Source: Pyrinomonadaceae bacterium
GTDB lineage: Bacteria; Acidobacteriota; Blastocatellia; Pyrinomonadales; Pyrinomonadaceae
Direction of reading: 5' to 3'
Assembly: GCA_014379795.1 (NCBI GenBank)
Contig: JACMLC010000259.1
Location: 1 to 6,090, forward strand
Length of the DNA stretch: 6,090 nucleotides
The notes under the pieces: generated by a model
Seen by the model: only the letters and a program-made list of their open reading frames with translations
What the model was told of the DNA's origin: nothing
Database searches by the model: none
Translations under genes and position numbers: made by a program
Shown here: in pieces, positions 4,388 to 6,090 of the stretch
How the letters are laid out: every line of letters starts with the position of its first letter
Numbering within the stretch: position 1 is the stretch's first letter

Positions 4388-6090
4388 TCAATAGCGACGC
4401 GAGCCGCGCCTGTAACGCCTGCGTTGCTTAGTGTTTCGCTGATTTACGTTACGATTTTGTTCTTGTTTTATGACATCCTCTTTAAACTTTACAAAGACGC
4501 CTGCGGGCGGGCGGGGAATCGAAACCACCACGAAGGGCGAAGTCAGCGCGTCGGTCGTGATTTCTCCGGGACGCGGGCTTTGTTCTGTGACGCTCACGAT
4601 GATGCTCGTGCCGACGCGCCGTACCTCTTCGACAGAGATGCTGTAGCCGCCCGTGTTCTTGCGCCCCTGATAAGCGACGATCACGGCCTGCGTGTTAAAG
4701 TTTACTTCGGGAGCGGGGCGGTCATTACCGACGGCTTGCCACACGCGCTGCCACTCGCTCTGGTTAATCACGTATTGCAGCGAGCGCATGCCCTCATAGC
4801 TGCTGTAACTTCCCGTCGCCAGGACCGAGAAATCAATGACGCGCGAATCTTCTTCGAGACTTTCGTGCGATGCGTCACTGCCGTTGGCTTCGCCGAGCAT
4901 TGCCAGCCGCACGACTTTGATCGGCGGCATTCCATAGCTGAGCAGGCGGTCATGAAACTCGCCCAAACGAAACGACGCGCCGAGTCGTTGCCGCCACTCT
5001 TCGCGCAGCTTTAAAATCTCCATCTTGCCGAGCGTGTAAACAAGATAGGTCGGATCGAGCGTTCCGCGCCGCGCCTCGCGCTCTGCATTGACGCGTTCCT
5101 GATAACCCTCGCGCATGAAAAAATCCACGCCCTGCTCAAACGTCATCCCGCGCGTGTGCATGCGTAAGCCCACGAGGTAACGGCACAAACGCAGCAGGGC
5201 GAGGTTGAGCTGTGCCAGACGCAGCTTCGGGTTGTTGCCACCGAAACCTTCGTCGAGCATCATCTGCTCGCAGTAATGCGCCCAGCCTTCTGTGAAAGAC
5301 GCGCTGCCGAGCGCGGTGCGGATACGCGACGGCTGCTGTTTAAGCGCGAGATATTGATAATAGTGTCCCGGATAAACTTCGTGTATGGAGATGACGGGCA
5401 GCGCATAGCGATTATAAAAGCTCAGGTGTTCTTCCCTGCGCTGCGCATCCCAACGCGCATCGGGCGGCGTCACGTAGTAGTAAGCCTCAGTCGCCATGCG
5501 CTCAAAAGGGCCGGGCGAATCCATCGAAGCGAAGCTGGTCGAGCGCGCGTATTCCGGCGTCTCGCTGACATTCAAATTTTCGCGCGCGGGCGGCGTCAGG
5601 ATATTTTGCTGGCGCACAAAGGCGCGTATCCGGTCAAGCTCTGCGCGTGTGTCTCCGACAAGGCCGTCCGCCGTCGGATGGTCGCGCCCAAGAGTTTGCA
5701 GGGCAAAGACAATATCCCTGCCGGGTGTAATCTCCTGCGTCAGTGCGCGCATCTCTTCCTGCGTTTGGCGCAGCTCTCTTTCGCCGTCGCGTATCAGTTG
5801 CACGATGGGCGTTTCGACCATCTCTTCATAGAGCAGCTTGCGGCGATAATTCTCTTCGCCGATTGAGTAGTCTCCGTTCGAGCGTGGCAGCAGCTCGCGC
5901 TCAAGCCAGTCTGCGAAAGAATTGAGCGCGGCAATCACGCTCTGATTTGAAGCATCGATCTGCGCGCGACGCGCTGCGGTCAGGCGTCCGCCCCCGGCGC
6001 GCTCGATCATCTGCGGCACGACGCGCGTAAAATAATCCAAGCTTCCGCGCACCTGCGTGATGGCCGTCTCGGTGTAAATGCGCGGCGGCA
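4388..6090 (-). CDS. DUF885 family protein with C-terminal PrcB-like domain (5' end outside window)
   Basis: The frame is open to the right edge, so the start is off-window; an in-frame GTG at 6052 is internal, because the residues before it (IYTETAITQ) continue the family's pattern. Counting from the first full codon at 6088, 566 residues are seen. Residues up to about 400 match DUF885, a putative metallopeptidase family: HEVYPGH (236-242, the HExxPGH core), TEGWAHY with E267, and the closing GMPPIKVVRLAMLG. Residues about 417-527 resemble the PrcB_C domain of clostridial protease-complex proteins: a YVINQSEWQRVW segment, VIVAYQGRKNTGGYSISV, and the LTSPFVVVSIP end. The last 20 or so residues are a basic Arg/Lys-rich tail. 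Most DUF885 proteins end near the GMPP segment, so this is an added domain. Many relatives carry a signal peptide, but that part is not visible here. A terminator lies 200 nt downstream. Confidence 0.88.
   Translation of the reverse strand, partial: PPRIYTETAITQVRGSLDYFTRVVPQMIERAGGGRLTAARRAQIDASNQSVIAALNSFADWLERELLPRSNGDYSIGEENYRRKLLYEEMVETPIVQLIRDGERELRQTQEEMRALTQEITPGRDIVFALQTLGRDHPTADGLVGDTRAELDRIRAFVRQQNILTPPARENLNVSETPEYARSTSFASMDSPGPFERMATEAYYYVTPPDARWDAQRREEHLSFYNRYALPVISIHEVYPGHYYQYLALKQQPSRIRTALGSASFTEGWAHYCEQMMLDEGFGGNNPKLRLAQLNLALLRLCRYLVGLRMHTRGMTFEQGVDFFMREGYQERVNAEREARRGTLDPTYLVYTLGKMEILKLREEWRQRLGASFRLGEFHDRLLSYGMPPIKVVRLAMLGEANGSDASHESLEEDSRVIDFSVLATGSYSSYEGMRSLQYVINQSEWQRVWQAVGNDRPAPEVNFNTQAVIVAYQGRKNTGGYSISVEEVRRVGTSIIVSVTEQSPRPGEITTDALTSPFVVVSIPRPPAGVFVKFKEDVIKQEQNRNVNQRNTKQRRRYRRGSRRY

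Noticed and set aside
4341..4393. Small plus-strand frame giving MLLMKYAAVGVGLAGFQ
   Set aside because: It has 17 codons, no ribosome-binding site, and overlaps a hairpin and the end of the DUF885 gene on the other strand.
4424..5014. 196-residue plus-strand frame
   Set aside because: It is antisense to the DUF885/PrcB-like coding region and has no recognisable domain or ribosome-binding site.
5276..5866. Second 196-residue plus-strand frame
   Set aside because: It is antisense to the DUF885 catalytic domain and is very Arg-rich, as expected of a shadow frame.

Overview
The window looks like a piece of a bacterial chromosome of about 55% G+C, carrying housekeeping and cell-envelope genes and no phage, transposase, CRISPR or RNA genes. 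The DUF1844 protein with an FKVTDRRLF-type N-terminus, the two secreted-type metallopeptidases and the intergenic short-repeat arrays together suggest Acidobacteriota, possibly Blastocatellia (subdivision 4). This placement is an inference from family recall, not a search result.

Left part (1-2645): a PhnP-like metallo-beta-lactamase-fold hydrolase (106-873, minus) lies downstream of a DUF1844 protein (975-1556, minus). The DUF1844 gene is divergent from mazG (1737-2555, plus), a two-domain nucleoside triphosphate pyrophosphohydrolase. All four gaps in this part (38-124, 877-974, 1606-1733, 2551-2626) hold the same kind of element: tandem short units that begin with AGT, 7 bp in three cases and 9 bp in one, in two inverted arms that can form a long hairpin. 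Unit sequences differ from gap to gap but agree between the arms of one gap, unit by unit. The arrays run up to or into the coding ends of their neighbours.

Right part (2646-6090, all minus): a secreted M48 zinc metallopeptidase with a Gly/Asn linker and an unassigned C-terminal module (2646-4079), and a DUF885 family protein cut by the window edge (4388-6090) that ends in a PrcB_C-like domain and a basic tail. The 308-bp gap between them has no AGT array. It holds a classical intrinsic terminator and a separate two-tier hairpin, in the order hairpin, terminator, Shine-Dalgarno, M48 start. This is either termination of the DUF885 transcript or an attenuator-like leader of the M48 gene.

The genes do not form one pathway. 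MazG (nucleotide sanitation) and the MBL hydrolase are cytosolic, while the right half concerns protein processing in the envelope. The most interesting material is non-coding: the AGT-led inverted short-repeat family and the structured M48 leader.
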